From positions 1 through 64,000 of the forward strand of contig NCGJ01000012.1 of NCBI GenBank assembly GCA_002281555.1: 64,000 nucleotides of DNA, in the 5' to 3' direction. The DNA comes from Hydrogenophilales bacterium 28-61-23 (GTDB taxonomy: Bacteria; Pseudomonadota; Gammaproteobacteria; Burkholderiales; Thiobacillaceae). Both the position numbers and the translations under genes were made by a program. Each line of letters starts with the position of its first letter. Within the stretch, counting starts at the first letter, position 1. The notes beneath the pieces were generated by a model that saw only the letters and a program-made list of their open reading frames with translations, ran no database searches and had not been told where the DNA came from. Shown here in pieces: positions 16,770 to 27,550 of the stretch.

Positions 16770-19627
16770 TGGCCTCGGCTCCGACCCACGCCTATTTTTT
16801 CAGCATACGGCTGCGCATAGTGCTGTTTGCCGGCATGGCGCTGGTCTTTACGACCGCCGCCTTCACCTGGCTGGCCTTGCGCCAGTTGGATGAGCGCCAA
16901 GGCGCGGCTTTGAGCGAACATCAGGCACGTTCCGCCGAGTTGGCAAAACGCCTGTTTCAGCAGCAATCGGCTCGTTTGCAATCGCTCGGCACGCTGGTGG
17001 CCGATCTGCCGGGCGTGCGAGCTGCCATGAGTAACCATGACCCGGCCGCGCTGGCGCGGGTGTTCGATCCATTCTGGTCCGACCTGAATCTGACGCACGG
17101 ACTCGACCGTGTCGCCTTTTTCGGCCTGGATGGCGCGGGGCTGGCCGAATGGGGCATGGCCGATATCGGTGCGCGCGGACGCGAGTTGGCGCGTACCGCC
17201 GCGCGCGCCGAGATGCCGCAATATTGGCTGGAGTGCGGCGTCAAATGCCTCTATACCACCGCAGTTCCACTGGTTGAGGGCGGCCGTACCATAGGCGCCA
17301 TCGTGCTGGCGACCGGGTTGCAGGATATGGTGCTGGACTTCCGCCGCCTGTCGGGCGTCGAGTTGGGGATCGTCGTCGATGCCGCGACCGACATAGTCGG
17401 ACGCGAAGCCGGTCGACCTGCTTCCGGCGGCAAGGTGTTGTCGGTCAGCGGTGGCAAGGCCTACGAGGCCTTGGTGAACTCCTTGCCGTTGCATGCCGAT
17501 ACCCGCCAGACCGGGAAACTCGCGAAAAGCCCGGGCCAGGACGCGCATGGCCCGGTTTTCGAACTCGCGCGCGAGGACCGGCATTACCGCCTGTACAACT
17601 TCGCCGCTCCCGCGCCGGGATCGGGTGGCGTCAAATTTCTGGCGATCGACGATGTCACCGCCGAGCGGCGCGAAATGGAAACCGCGGTTCGCTCAAGCAT
17701 GGCCTTGGGCGCGTTGATTCTGGTCCTTGCCCTGGGGCTGCTCTATTTGCTTTTGCGCTCGACCATGAACCGTCTGCGCCAGGCCACGACCGCCTTGCCG
17801 CTGCTGGGCGAGGGGCGCTATGCCGAAGCGCGCGGGGCGTTTCATCTGCCGAGACAGCATTTTCCGAAGACCTGCCTGCAATATCGGGATGAGGTCGACG
17901 ATCTGGCTGAATTGACTTACGCCCTGGCCAATACGCTGGAGCAGTTGCATGCCGAGTCGCGCCAGCACGCCACCTCATTGCGCGCGCAGGCGACGCAATT
18001 GGAACAGGAACGCGATTTTGTCGCCGGATTGCTCGATACCGCCCCGGTTTTGATCCTGACCTATGGCCATGATGGTCGAATTCGTCTGGCCAATGCGCAT
18101 GCGGTGCGCAGTAGCGGCTTGCTAGGCGGCAATCTGCTGGGCCAGTCCTTCACCGGTATTTTCATGAATGATTTGCAAGCGGAAGCGCATGCCGTTCTGT
18201 TGCGCAACTTGCAACCCGGGGAGGTGCCGCATAGCGAAGGCAGTTTCGAACGCGCGGACGGCTTCTCGCATGACGTCATCTGGTTCCATTCCAGTCTTGA
18301 AGAAAATAGTGGCGAGCATCTGTATTTGTCGGTCGGTCTCGATGTCACCGATTTCCGCCAGGTCGAGCGCAATCTGCGCCTGCTGTCGGAGCATGACAGC
18401 GTGACGGGGCTGTTGAACCGGCGCGCGTTCAAGCGTGAATTCGACACCTTGCTCGGTGCCGACACGCACGGCATGTTGATGGTGTTCGATATCGATGAGT
18501 TCAAGTCGGTAAACGAAAGCGGCGGGCATGAGGGCGGCGATCTGGTTCTCGCCGAGTGCGCGCGGTTTATCCAGAACCTGCATCCTCAACCCGCCCTGAC
18601 CGCGCGTCTGGGCGCCGATGATTTCGCTTTGGTGTTGACCGATATCAGTCCGGCCGAGGCGATTGTTCTTGCCCGCGCGCTGAATCATGGTTTGCCCGCC
18701 ACCAATATCGAGAACGCCGTGGGCATGCGCGCGCGCATCAGCTCCAGCGTCGGTCTGGTGATGTTTCCCGAGCATGGCGGCAACGCCGATACCTTGTTGG
18801 CCAATGCCGACATCGCCCTGTCGCAAGCGCGTGTCAAAGGCCATGGCTCCTGGCATCTGTACACGCTGGACGATCCCTACCGGGAGGCGGCGGGCCGGCG
18901 TGCTTACTGGCGCGAGGAAGTCGAACGCGGCCTGGATAAGGACGCATTCGTGATGCATTTCCAGCCCATCATGAACATCGTCAGCGGCCGCATCGGCCAC
19001 TACGAAGCGCTGATCCGGCTGCGGGGCCAGGATGGCAAGCTGATTCCCCCGGGCATGTTCATCGACGTGGCGGAAAGCACTGGTCTGATACGCCGCATAG
19101 ACCGCTGGGTGATCGACACCGTGGTGGCTTTTGTCGCCCGGCAAGCGCCGGATATCAAGATCGCACTCAATCTGTCCAGTCGCAGTTTCGACGACGATGT
19201 CGCCTATGAAACCATGCAGGCGGCGCTGGCCCGGCACCATCTGACCGGGGATCGGCTGCTGCTGGAAATCACTGAAACCGCGGCGCTGGCCAACTTGTCC
19301 AGCGCCATACGCATCATGGGCAAACTGCGCGGACTCGGCTGCGCCTTCGGCCTGGACGATTTCGGGGTCGGTTACAGCTCGTTCCAGTACCTGAAGGAGT
19401 TGCCGTTCGACTTCGTCAAGATCGATGGCTCCTTCGTCAATGGGCTTACCCTTCGGCCGGACGACGTGGTGTTCGTGAAGGCGCTCAACGATGCGGTCAA
19501 AGGCTATGGCAAAGCCACCATCGCCGAGTTCGTCGAGGACGAAGCCACGCTGAACATTCTGCGCGAAATCGGCGTCGATTATGCCCAGGGCTATCTGATC
19601 GGGCGGCCGGCTCCCAACTTGCTGTAA
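16769..19627 (+). CDS. Membrane sensor with PAS, degenerate GGDEF and EAL domains
   Basis: A 952-residue protein. A first span (about 12-33), a periplasmic sensor of roughly 300 residues, a second span (about 308-330, ALGALILVLALGLLYLLL), a HAMP-like linker, a PAS region (about 415-540), a GGDEF domain and a C-terminal EAL domain. The GGDEF signature is degenerate (RLGADDFAL) and no RxxD inhibitory site precedes it, so synthesis of c-di-GMP is unlikely. The EAL domain has EALIRLRG, ALNLSSRSF, LEITETAAL and LDDFGVGYSSF, which supports phosphodiesterase activity. Its ATG overlaps the porin stop (TGATG). Third gene of the binding protein/porin/EAL unit. Confidence 0.88.
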   Translation: MASAPTHAYFFSIRLRIVLFAGMALVFTTAAFTWLALRQLDERQGAALSEHQARSAELAKRLFQQQSARLQSLGTLVADLPGVRAAMSNHDPAALARVFDPFWSDLNLTHGLDRVAFFGLDGAGLAEWGMADIGARGRELARTAARAEMPQYWLECGVKCLYTTAVPLVEGGRTIGAIVLATGLQDMVLDFRRLSGVELGIVVDAATDIVGREAGRPASGGKVLSVSGGKAYEALVNSLPLHADTRQTGKLAKSPGQDAHGPVFELAREDRHYRLYNFAAPAPGSGGVKFLAIDDVTAERREMETAVRSSMALGALILVLALGLLYLLLRSTMNRLRQATTALPLLGEGRYAEARGAFHLPRQHFPKTCLQYRDEVDDLAELTYALANTLEQLHAESRQHATSLRAQATQLEQERDFVAGLLDTAPVLILTYGHDGRIRLANAHAVRSSGLLGGNLLGQSFTGIFMNDLQAEAHAVLLRNLQPGEVPHSEGSFERADGFSHDVIWFHSSLEENSGEHLYLSVGLDVTDFRQVERNLRLLSEHDSVTGLLNRRAFKREFDTLLGADTHGMLMVFDIDEFKSVNESGGHEGGDLVLAECARFIQNLHPQPALTARLGADDFALVLTDISPAEAIVLARALNHGLPATNIENAVGMRARISSSVGLVMFPEHGGNADTLLANADIALSQARVKGHGSWHLYTLDDPYREAAGRRAYWREEVERGLDKDAFVMHFQPIMNIVSGRIGHYEALIRLRGQDGKLIPPGMFIDVAESTGLIRRIDRWVIDTVVAFVARQAPDIKIALNLSSRSFDDDVAYETMQAALARHHLTGDRLLLEITETAALANLSSAIRIMGKLRGLGCAFGLDDFGVGYSSFQYLKELPFDFVKIDGSFVNGLTLRPDDVVFVKALNDAVKGYGKATIAEFVEDEATLNILREIGVDYAQGYLIGRPAPNLL

Positions 19628-19644
19628 AGCTCCGTTCTTCCCCT

Positions 19645-19670
19645 CTTGAACCAAGCCGGCCCGGCCTCAT
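19645..19670 (+). promoter_or_regulatory. Sigma-32-type heat-shock promoter of htpG
   Basis: CTTGAA (19645-19650), a 14-base spacer, then CCTCAT (19665-19670) followed by AA. This matches the sigma-32 consensus CTTGAAA / CCCCATnT and lies 36 bases before the htpG start. Confidence 0.68.
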
Positions 19671-19675
19671 AACCA

Positions 19676-19697
19676 TTCCCTGTTTTCAACAAGGGAA
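19676..19697 (+). promoter_or_regulatory. htpG 5'-leader hairpin covering the ribosome site
   Basis: TTCCCTGTT (19676-19684) pairs with AAC (19688-19690) and AGGGAA (19692-19697) with a single bulged A and a TTC loop. The paired AGGGAA is the best Shine-Dalgarno candidate, eight bases before the ATG at 19706. Occlusion at low temperature is inferred. Confidence 0.4.
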
Positions 19698-19705
19698 AGT
19701 GGACC

Positions 19706-21598
19706 ATGAGCGAAACCATCACAGAAACCGCCGCCGGCAAGGAAACCCTGGGCTTTCAGGCCGAGGTGAAGCAACTGCTGCAATTGATGATTCATTCCTT
19801 GTACAGCCACAAGGAAATCTTCCTGCGCGAGCTGATCTCCAACGCCTCCGATGCCGCCGACAAGCTGCGCTTCGAGGCGCTGACCGACGCGGCCCTGTTC
19901 GAAACCGACTCCGAACTGAAGATCAAGGTCAGCGTCGACAAGGACGCCAAGACCATCACCATCCGCGACAACGGCATCGGCATGAACCGGCAGGAAGTGA
20001 TCGAGCACATCGGCACCATCGCCAAGTCCGGCACCAAGGAATTCTTCAGCAAGCTGACCGGCGACCAGAAGAAAGACACCCAGTTGATCGGCCAGTTCGG
20101 CGTAGGTTTCTATTCCAGTTTCATCGTCGCCGACCGTGTCACGCTGACCACCCGTCGCGCCGGTTTGACGCATGAACACGGCGTGCGCTGGGAATCCGAA
20201 GGTTCCGGCGAATACACGCTGGAGACGGTCGAGAAGGCCGAGCGCGGCACCGAGATCGTGCTGCACCTGAAGGACGACGAAGCCGAATTCCTCGATGCCT
20301 GGCGCCTGAAATCGGTGATTCGCGAGTATTCCGACCATATCGCCATCCCGGTTGAATTCCTCGGCGAGAAGGATGAGGAAGGCAAAGAGGCGGTTGAAAC
20401 CGTCAACCGCGCCAACGCGCTGTGGACGCGCGCCAAGAATGACATCACCGAAGACGAATACAAGGCGTTCTACAAACATGTCGGCCACGACTACGAAGAC
20501 CCGCTGGCCTGGACCCACGTCAAGGTCGAAGGCCGCCAGGACTACACTGCGTTGATGTACGTGCCGGCGCATGCCCCGTTCGACCTGTGGGATCGCGACG
20601 CCAAGACCGGCGTCAAGCTGTACGTCAAGCGCGTGTTCATCATGGAAGACACGCGCAAGTTGTTGCCGTCTTATCTGCGTTTCATCCGTGGCGTGATCGA
20701 CGCCGCCGACCTGCCGCTCAACGTTTCGCGCGAGCTTCTGCAAGAGACGCGCGACATGGAAATGATTCGTAGCGGCTGCGTGCGCAAGGTGCTCGACCTG
20801 CTCGACGATCTGGCCGAGAACCGCAAGGAGGATTACGCCAAGGTGTGGGAACACTTCGGCCGCGTGCTGAAAGAAGGCGTCGGCGAAGACCAGGGCAACA
20901 AGGATCGCATCGCCAAACTGCTGCGCTTCCGCACTACCACGGTCGATGAGGAAACGGTGACGCTGGCCGATTACGTCGGCCGCATGAAGGAAGGCCAGGA
21001 CAAGATCTACTACCTGACCGCCGAGACGCTGGCCGCCGCCAAGGCCAGCCCGCACCTGGAAGCGCTGCGCAAGAAGGGCGTCGAAGTGATTCTGCTGGCC
21101 GACCGGGTCGACGAATGGCTGGTCGGCAACCTGTTCGAATTCGACGGCAAAACGCTCGCCTCGGTCGCCAAGGGCCAGGTCGATCTGGCCGCGATCAAGT
21201 CGGCCGAGGGTGAGGAAGCCGCCGAGGAGGCCGTTAAAACCGAGGCAGCACAGCCCTTGCTGGATCGCATCAAGGCCGCGCTGACCGACCGCGCCAAGGA
21301 TGTCCGCGCCAGCAATCGTCTGGTCGAATCGCCGGCCTGCCTGGTCGCCGACGAAGGCGATCTGAACGGCAACCTCGCCCGCATGCTGAAGTCGATGGGC
21401 CAGGCGGTGCCGGAGTCCACCCCGATTCTGGAAGTGAACTTGTCACACGCCTTGATCAAGCGTTTGGAAGTTGAGGAGGGTAGTCGCTTCGACGAACTGG
21501 CCGGTCTGCTGATGGATCAGGCGGTGCTGCTCGACGGCGGCCAGTTGGCCGATCCGGCCGGGTTTGTAAAGCGGATGAACGGGTTGCTGTTCGGCTGA
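19706..21598 (+). CDS. htpG: Hsp90 chaperone HtpG
   Basis: A 630-residue Hsp90. The N-terminal GHKL ATPase domain shows [26 protein letters not shown] and [17 protein letters not shown]; the middle domain has [14 protein letters not shown] and [11 protein letters not shown]; the C-terminal dimerisation domain ends at ...GLLFG. Full length for bacteria. It is a single-gene unit with a sigma-32-like promoter upstream and a palindromic repeat downstream. Chaperone activity assists folding under heat stress, in line with the nearby hrcA. Confidence 0.97.
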   Translation: MSETITETAAGKETLGFQAEVKQLLQLMIHSLYSHKEIFLRELISNASDAADKLRFEALTDAALFETDSELKIKVSVDKDAKTITIRDNGIGMNRQEVIEHIGTIAKSGTKEFFSKLTGDQKKDTQLIGQFGVGFYSSFIVADRVTLTTRRAGLTHEHGVRWESEGSGEYTLETVEKAERGTEIVLHLKDDEAEFLDAWRLKSVIREYSDHIAIPVEFLGEKDEEGKEAVETVNRANALWTRAKNDITEDEYKAFYKHVGHDYEDPLAWTHVKVEGRQDYTALMYVPAHAPFDLWDRDAKTGVKLYVKRVFIMEDTRKLLPSYLRFIRGVIDAADLPLNVSRELLQETRDMEMIRSGCVRKVLDLLDDLAENRKEDYAKVWEHFGRVLKEGVGEDQGNKDRIAKLLRFRTTTVDEETVTLADYVGRMKEGQDKIYYLTAETLAAAKASPHLEALRKKGVEVILLADRVDEWLVGNLFEFDGKTLASVAKGQVDLAAIKSAEGEEAAEEAVKTEAAQPLLDRIKAALTDRAKDVRASNRLVESPACLVADEGDLNGNLARMLKSMGQAVPESTPILEVNLSHALIKRLEVEEGSRFDELAGLLMDQAVLLDGGQLADPAGFVKRMNGLLFG

Positions 21599-21615
21599 TC
21601 ATTGGGCAAGGGCAT

Positions 21616-21695
21616 GTAGGATGGGTTGAGCGTGAGCGAAACCCATCGCCTCCATCGGCGTTGAACGATGGGTTTCGTGCCTCAACCCATCCTAC
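21616..21695. repeat. Intergenic palindromic (REP-like) element after htpG
   Basis: Outer arms GTAGGATGGGTTGAG (21616-21630) and its exact complement (21681-21695), with inner arms GAAACCCATCG (21638-21648) and CGATGGGTTTC (21666-21676). It resembles a dispersed repeat known from many proteobacteria. It may also act as a terminator for htpG. Confidence 0.85.
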
Positions 21696-21776
21696 GCGGG
21701 CTATCCTTGGGGTTGGCGTCGGTGTGCCGAGTTGGCGTGCCGATGCCAGCCCCGTTTTTTTGAGGAGACACCCGCC

Positions 21777-23102
21777 ATGCCCCAGGATCGCCGCCAGTTC
21801 CTGCTTGCCGCTAGCGCTATCGCAGGCGCGTTCAGTCTTGGATCGAATGCGGCCGCCATCGCCAAGGCGCGGCCAAAAGTGGTCATCGTCGGCGCCGGCT
21901 TTGGCGGCGCCGCCTGCGCCCGCTATCTGAAACTCTGGGAACCTCGCGTCGAGATCACGCTGATCGAGCCGAACGCGCAGTTCGTGTCCTGCCCGATGTC
22001 CAACACGGTCATCGCCGGCCTCAACAAGCTGGAAGACATCACCTTCCCCTACCGTTACATCCAGGCCAGCGTGGATCGTTTCGTGCCGGACACGGTGACC
22101 GCCATCGATCCGGTCAAACGCAGCGTCGCCACCGCCGGCGGGCTCACCTTCAGCTATGACCGGCTCGTGTTGGCGGCCGGCGTCGAGCTGATGTTCGACC
22201 AGATCCAGGGTTATGACAGCGCGGCGCGGCAGACTGTCAAACATGCCTGGAAAGCCGGCCCGGAGCAGACCGGCGTGTTGCGCAAGCAACTGGAAGCGAT
22301 GCCGGATGGCGGAGTGTTCGTCCTCGCCATGCCCAGGGCGCCGTTCCGCTGCCCGCCGGCGCCTTACGAGCGGGTCAGCCTGATCGCCAACTATTTCAAG
22401 CAGGCCAAGCCGCGCTGCAAAATCATCCTGCTTGATGGCAACGAGGACATCATCTCGAAAAAAGCGTTGTTCACGACCGCCTGGCAAAAGCATTACGGCT
22501 TCGGTACCGAGCACAGCATGATCGACTATCGGCCCAACAACCTGGCCAGTGCCATCGACGCCAAGGCGATGAAGATCGGCACGGAATTCGAGGACGTGAA
22601 GGGCGATGTGATCAACCTGATCCCGCCGATGCGCGCCGCTGCGATCACCGGCCTGATCGGCGCGCGCACCGGCGATGGTGGCAAAAACGGCGGCAACTGG
22701 TGCCCGGTCGACTACACCAGCATGGAATCGACCGAAGTGCCCAACGTGCACATTCTGGGCGACTCCATCCTGTCCAATCTGTCCAAGGCCGGCGCGCTGG
22801 CCAACAACAGCGGCAAGCTGTGCGCCTCGGCGCTGGTCGAAATCTTCAACGGCCGCCGGCCCGACCCGGCTCCGGTGGTCACCAGCACCTGCTATTCCGC
22901 CAGCACCGACCACACCGCCTTCCACGTCGCCACCGTGTTCCGCTATCAGGCGGCGGACAAGAGCATGGAGGTCCAGCCCGGCGGTGGCGTTTCTCTGGTC
23001 GAAAGCGAGCTGGAATTCAAGATGATGCGCGGCTGGGCCAGGAACATCTGGGCCGATACGCTGGGTTTGCCGCTGAAATACCGGTTCACCAATCGGATTT
23101 GA
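21777..23102 (+). CDS. Second FccB-like flavoprotein (orphan sulfide dehydrogenase paralogue)
   Basis: A 441-residue protein, the same length as the FccB at 6615, with a Tat signal (QDRRQFLLAAS), FAD motif VIVGAGFGGA and all three diagnostic cysteines in SCPMSN, FRCPPAPYE and STCYSAS. It therefore keeps the flavin-linking and redox-disulfide residues. Unlike the first copy it has no cytochrome gene beside it, so it must use another electron acceptor or the FccA made elsewhere. TGAGGAG precedes the ATG at 21777. The function may be sulfide oxidation under different conditions or oxidation of another reduced sulfur species; this is inference. Confidence 0.85.
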   Translation: MPQDRRQFLLAASAIAGAFSLGSNAAAIAKARPKVVIVGAGFGGAACARYLKLWEPRVEITLIEPNAQFVSCPMSNTVIAGLNKLEDITFPYRYIQASVDRFVPDTVTAIDPVKRSVATAGGLTFSYDRLVLAAGVELMFDQIQGYDSAARQTVKHAWKAGPEQTGVLRKQLEAMPDGGVFVLAMPRAPFRCPPAPYERVSLIANYFKQAKPRCKIILLDGNEDIISKKALFTTAWQKHYGFGTEHSMIDYRPNNLASAIDAKAMKIGTEFEDVKGDVINLIPPMRAAAITGLIGARTGDGGKNGGNWCPVDYTSMESTEVPNVHILGDSILSNLSKAGALANNSGKLCASALVEIFNGRRPDPAPVVTSTCYSASTDHTAFHVATVFRYQAADKSMEVQPGGGVSLVESELEFKMMRGWARNIWADTLGLPLKYRFTNRI

Positions 23103-23127
23103 GGAAGTAGGTCTGAGAAAGTGGGTC

Positions 23128-23215
23128 GGCAATCCCCGCATGCGCGGGAATGACAACAAGCGCGAGCACAAGCCCAATAATGGCGGCCGGCAATCCCCGC
23201 ATGCGCGGGAATGAC
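23128..23215. repeat. Two direct copies of a 27-base palindromic repeat
   Basis: Copies at 23128-23154 and 23189-23215 are identical and contain the palindromic core CCCCGCATGCGCGGGAA. They lie between the converging fccB paralogue and ubiH, where they may assist termination; dispersed repeats of this kind are common in proteobacteria. Confidence 0.85.
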
Positions 23216-23223
23216 GCCAAGGT

Positions 23224-24405
23224 CTACCAGGCCTGCGCGCCGAACATCATCTTGCGCGCGAACAGTTTTTTAAGCGGCGGCGCCAAGTCGAGCAGGGCCA
23301 GCGCCGCGCCGCGACCATGTTTGAGCAGGAAGCGGTCGTTGGAGAAGGCTTCGACCAGGATGTCGGTCATCAGGCTGCCGCCGGCGATATCGAAATGGCG
23401 GGTTTTTTCGTACTGCCGGGCAAAGGCGGCGTCGCCCAGATGTTCGCGTGGCGTATCGATGATGGCTTCGGCCAGCTTCCAGGCATCGCGCAAGCCCAGA
23501 TTGAAGCCTTGTCCGGCGACCGGGTGCAGCACATGCGCGGCGTTGCCGATGCGCAGGATGCGTGGCGAAGGCGAAGCGGCGGCGAGCTGAAGCTTGAGCG
23601 GAAACGATGCGCGCGGGCTGGCGGCTAGAAGGCGGCCCTGGCGGTCGCCGAAGGCACTCTGCAAGCGGGCCAGAAAATCGGCTTCGGTCAGCGCCAGCCG
23701 CGCTTCGAGTTGGGCATTCGGCGTGGTCCAGACCAGAGCGTAATCGTCGCCCAGCGGCAACAGCGCGATGGGGCCTTCCGGCGTGAAACGTTCGTAGGCG
23801 CGATGGTCGTGCGGCTGTTGGGTTTTGACCGTGCAGACCACGGCGGACTGGCCGTAATCCTTTTCCTCGCGCATCGCCGCCGGCAGGCTTTTGCCGCCTT
23901 CCGACAACACCACCAGGCCGGCGGTAAGCAGTCGCTCGGCGCCGTTGTGCCGATAACCGACCATGCCGTAACCGGCCGTGGCCTTGACGGAAGTGACGCG
24001 CGCGCCGGTCAACAGCGTTGCGCCGCAAGTGCTCATGCGTTCGGCCAGCGCGGCGTAGAGGTCGCCGTATTCCGCGACATAGCCGAGCGCGGGCGCGCCA
24101 ACTTCCCGCGCGGTCAGCACGGCGCTGCCGAGTCCGCCGCGCTGGGAAACATGAATGCTCTCGATGGCGGTGGCATGTCTGGACAGCGCGTCCCAGACGC
24201 CCAAGCGATCCAGAATCAGGCGCGCGCCATGCGACAAGGCGAGGGCGCGCGGATCGCGCGCCTCGAGCGGGTTTGCCAACCTGACTCGGGCTTCCAGAAT
24301 CGCGACCGACAGGCCGGAACCTTCCAGCCCCGCCGCCAGCGCCGCGCCGACCGGGCCGCCGCCGACGATGGCGATATCGACGTGTTCAATCGCAACGTGA
24401 TCCAT
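23224..24405 (-). CDS. ubiH: UbiH/UbiF-family FAD monooxygenase of ubiquinone synthesis
   Basis: A 393-residue flavoprotein hydroxylase with the N-terminal dinucleotide motif IVGGGPVGAALA, RDPRALALSHGA and the second FAD motif GNAAHVLHPVAGQGFNLGLRD. Members hydroxylate the ubiquinone ring at C6 (UbiH), C5 (UbiI) or C1 (UbiF). Its place directly after pepP is the classic pepP-ubiH arrangement, which favours UbiH, but the exact ring position is uncertain. The start overlaps the pepP end by 20 bases. Confidence 0.87.
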   Translation of the reverse strand: MDHVAIEHVDIAIVGGGPVGAALAAGLEGSGLSVAILEARVRLANPLEARDPRALALSHGARLILDRLGVWDALSRHATAIESIHVSQRGGLGSAVLTAREVGAPALGYVAEYGDLYAALAERMSTCGATLLTGARVTSVKATAGYGMVGYRHNGAERLLTAGLVVLSEGGKSLPAAMREEKDYGQSAVVCTVKTQQPHDHRAYERFTPEGPIALLPLGDDYALVWTTPNAQLEARLALTEADFLARLQSAFGDRQGRLLAASPRASFPLKLQLAAASPSPRILRIGNAAHVLHPVAGQGFNLGLRDAWKLAEAIIDTPREHLGDAAFARQYEKTRHFDIAGGSLMTDILVEAFSNDRFLLKHGRGAALALLDLAPPLKKLFARKMMFGAQAW

Positions 24406-25729
24406 GTGCCATCACCTCTTCAATGTCCGCTATCGATTTCGGCGCGGCCGTCGTCAGAACCTGACAGCCGTCGGCGGTGACCGCGATATCGTCCTCGATG
24501 CGGATGCCGATGTTCCAGAACGCTTTGGGCACTTCTTCGGACGGGCGGATGTACAGGCCGGGTTCGACGGTCAGCGTCATGCCGGCTTGCAGGGCGCGCC
24601 ATTCGCCGTTCAGTTTGTATTCGCCGACATCGTGGACATCCATGCCAAGCCAGTGGCCGGTCTTGTGCATGTAAAACGGTTTGTAGGCTTCCAGTTCGAT
24701 CAGGCCGTCGAGTTCGCCTGCCAGCAGTTTCAGGTCGCGCATGCCCTGGGTGAGCACGCGCAGCGCGGCATCGTGCGGCGCGTTCCAGGCATTGCCCGGT
24801 TTGACCGCTTCGATGGCGGCGAGCTGGGCGGCCAGCACGATTTCGTAGATATCGCGTTGCGCCGGGCTGAAGCGGCCGTTGACTGGGAAGGTGCGGGTGA
24901 TGTCGGCCGCGTAGCCGTGGTACTCGCCGGCCGCGTCGATCAACAACAGATCGCCATCATGCAGCGGCTGATCGTTGCCGATGTAGTGCAGCACGCAGGC
25001 ATTGGCGCCGCCGGCGACGATGGAGGTATAGGCCGGCGCCTGGCAGCCGCCTTTGCGGAACTGGTAGAGCAACTCGGCTTCGATTTCCCATTCGCCCATG
25101 CCGGGTTTGCAGGCGCGCAGCGCCGCGCGGTGGCCGGCGGCGGAAATATCGGCGGCGCGCCGCATCAGGGCGAGTTCATGCGCGTCCTTGATCAGGCGCA
25201 TCTCGTCGATGATCGCGCGCGCGTCGATCAAGGTGGCGGGGGCGCCGACACCCGTCCTGGCCTTGGTGCGCACCGCGTTGAGCCAGCCCAGCATGCGCGC
25301 GTCCCAGGCGGTGTCGAAGCCGATGGCGTAGTGCAGCGCGGGTTGGTTTTCGAGCAGCCTGGGCAGTTCTTCGTCCAGCTTGTCGTAGGCGAAGGTTGCG
25401 TCGAACTGGAATATCTCGCGCGCCGCTTCCGGGCCGTAGCGGAAGCCATCCCAGATTTCCCGCTCCATGTTCTTCTCGCGGCAGAACAGGATATGGCGCG
25501 GCTCGCGCTTGCCCACCCCGCCGGCTATCAATACCAGCACCGCTTCCGGTTCCGGGAATGCGGTCAGGTAGTGGAAATGGCTGTCGTAGCGGTAGGGGAA
25601 ATGCGCGTCGCGGTTGCGGATGCGTTCCGGCGCGGTGGCGAGAACCAGCACGCCGGCGCCCATTTTTTCCAGGACGCGATCGCGGCGGGCGCGCTGGATG
25701 GCGAGATCGGGCGTGAGATCAGGTTGCAT
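24386..25729 (-). CDS. pepP: Xaa-Pro aminopeptidase (M24B)
   Basis: A 447-residue enzyme with an N-terminal creatinase-like domain (HFPYRYDSHFHYLTAFPEP) and a pita-bread catalytic domain. The dimetal ligands appear in LLIDAAGEYHGYAADITRTF, HKTGHWLGMDVHDVG, TVEPGLYI and GIRIEDDI. It removes N-terminal residues followed by proline. It is translated with ubiH (20-base overlap), an arrangement conserved in beta- and gammaproteobacteria. Confidence 0.95.
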   Translation of the reverse strand: MQPDLTPDLAIQRARRDRVLEKMGAGVLVLATAPERIRNRDAHFPYRYDSHFHYLTAFPEPEAVLVLIAGGVGKREPRHILFCREKNMEREIWDGFRYGPEAAREIFQFDATFAYDKLDEELPRLLENQPALHYAIGFDTAWDARMLGWLNAVRTKARTGVGAPATLIDARAIIDEMRLIKDAHELALMRRAADISAAGHRAALRACKPGMGEWEIEAELLYQFRKGGCQAPAYTSIVAGGANACVLHYIGNDQPLHDGDLLLIDAAGEYHGYAADITRTFPVNGRFSPAQRDIYEIVLAAQLAAIEAVKPGNAWNAPHDAALRVLTQGMRDLKLLAGELDGLIELEAYKPFYMHKTGHWLGMDVHDVGEYKLNGEWRALQAGMTLTVEPGLYIRPSEEVPKAFWNIGIRIEDDIAVTADGCQVLTTAAPKSIADIEEVMAHGSRCD

Positions 25730-25738
25730 GATGGGCTC

Positions 25739-27501
<1,763 letters not shown>

Positions 27502-27504
27502 AGC

Positions 27505-27510
27505 TATAAT
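27505..27510 (+). promoter_or_regulatory. -10 box (TATAAT) of lptD
   Basis: Consensus TATAAT 40 bases before the lptD start, in the 49-base gap between the divergent amgK and lptD start codons. A leader of roughly 34 bases would result. The -35 region is weak and overlaps the amgK coding sequence. Confidence 0.45.
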
Positions 27511-27550
27511 CCGTCAGTCAAAAAATCCGACAAATTCTAACATTCCCGAT

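Noticed and set aside
18122-19654. Open frame of 510 codons antisense to the GGDEF/EAL gene
   Set aside because: The plus strand has complete EAL motifs; the antisense product is unstructured in composition.
21616-21695. Insertion sequence or integron attC site
   Set aside because: No transposase or integrase gene and no target-site duplication seen; the hairpin matches a common intergenic palindromic element.
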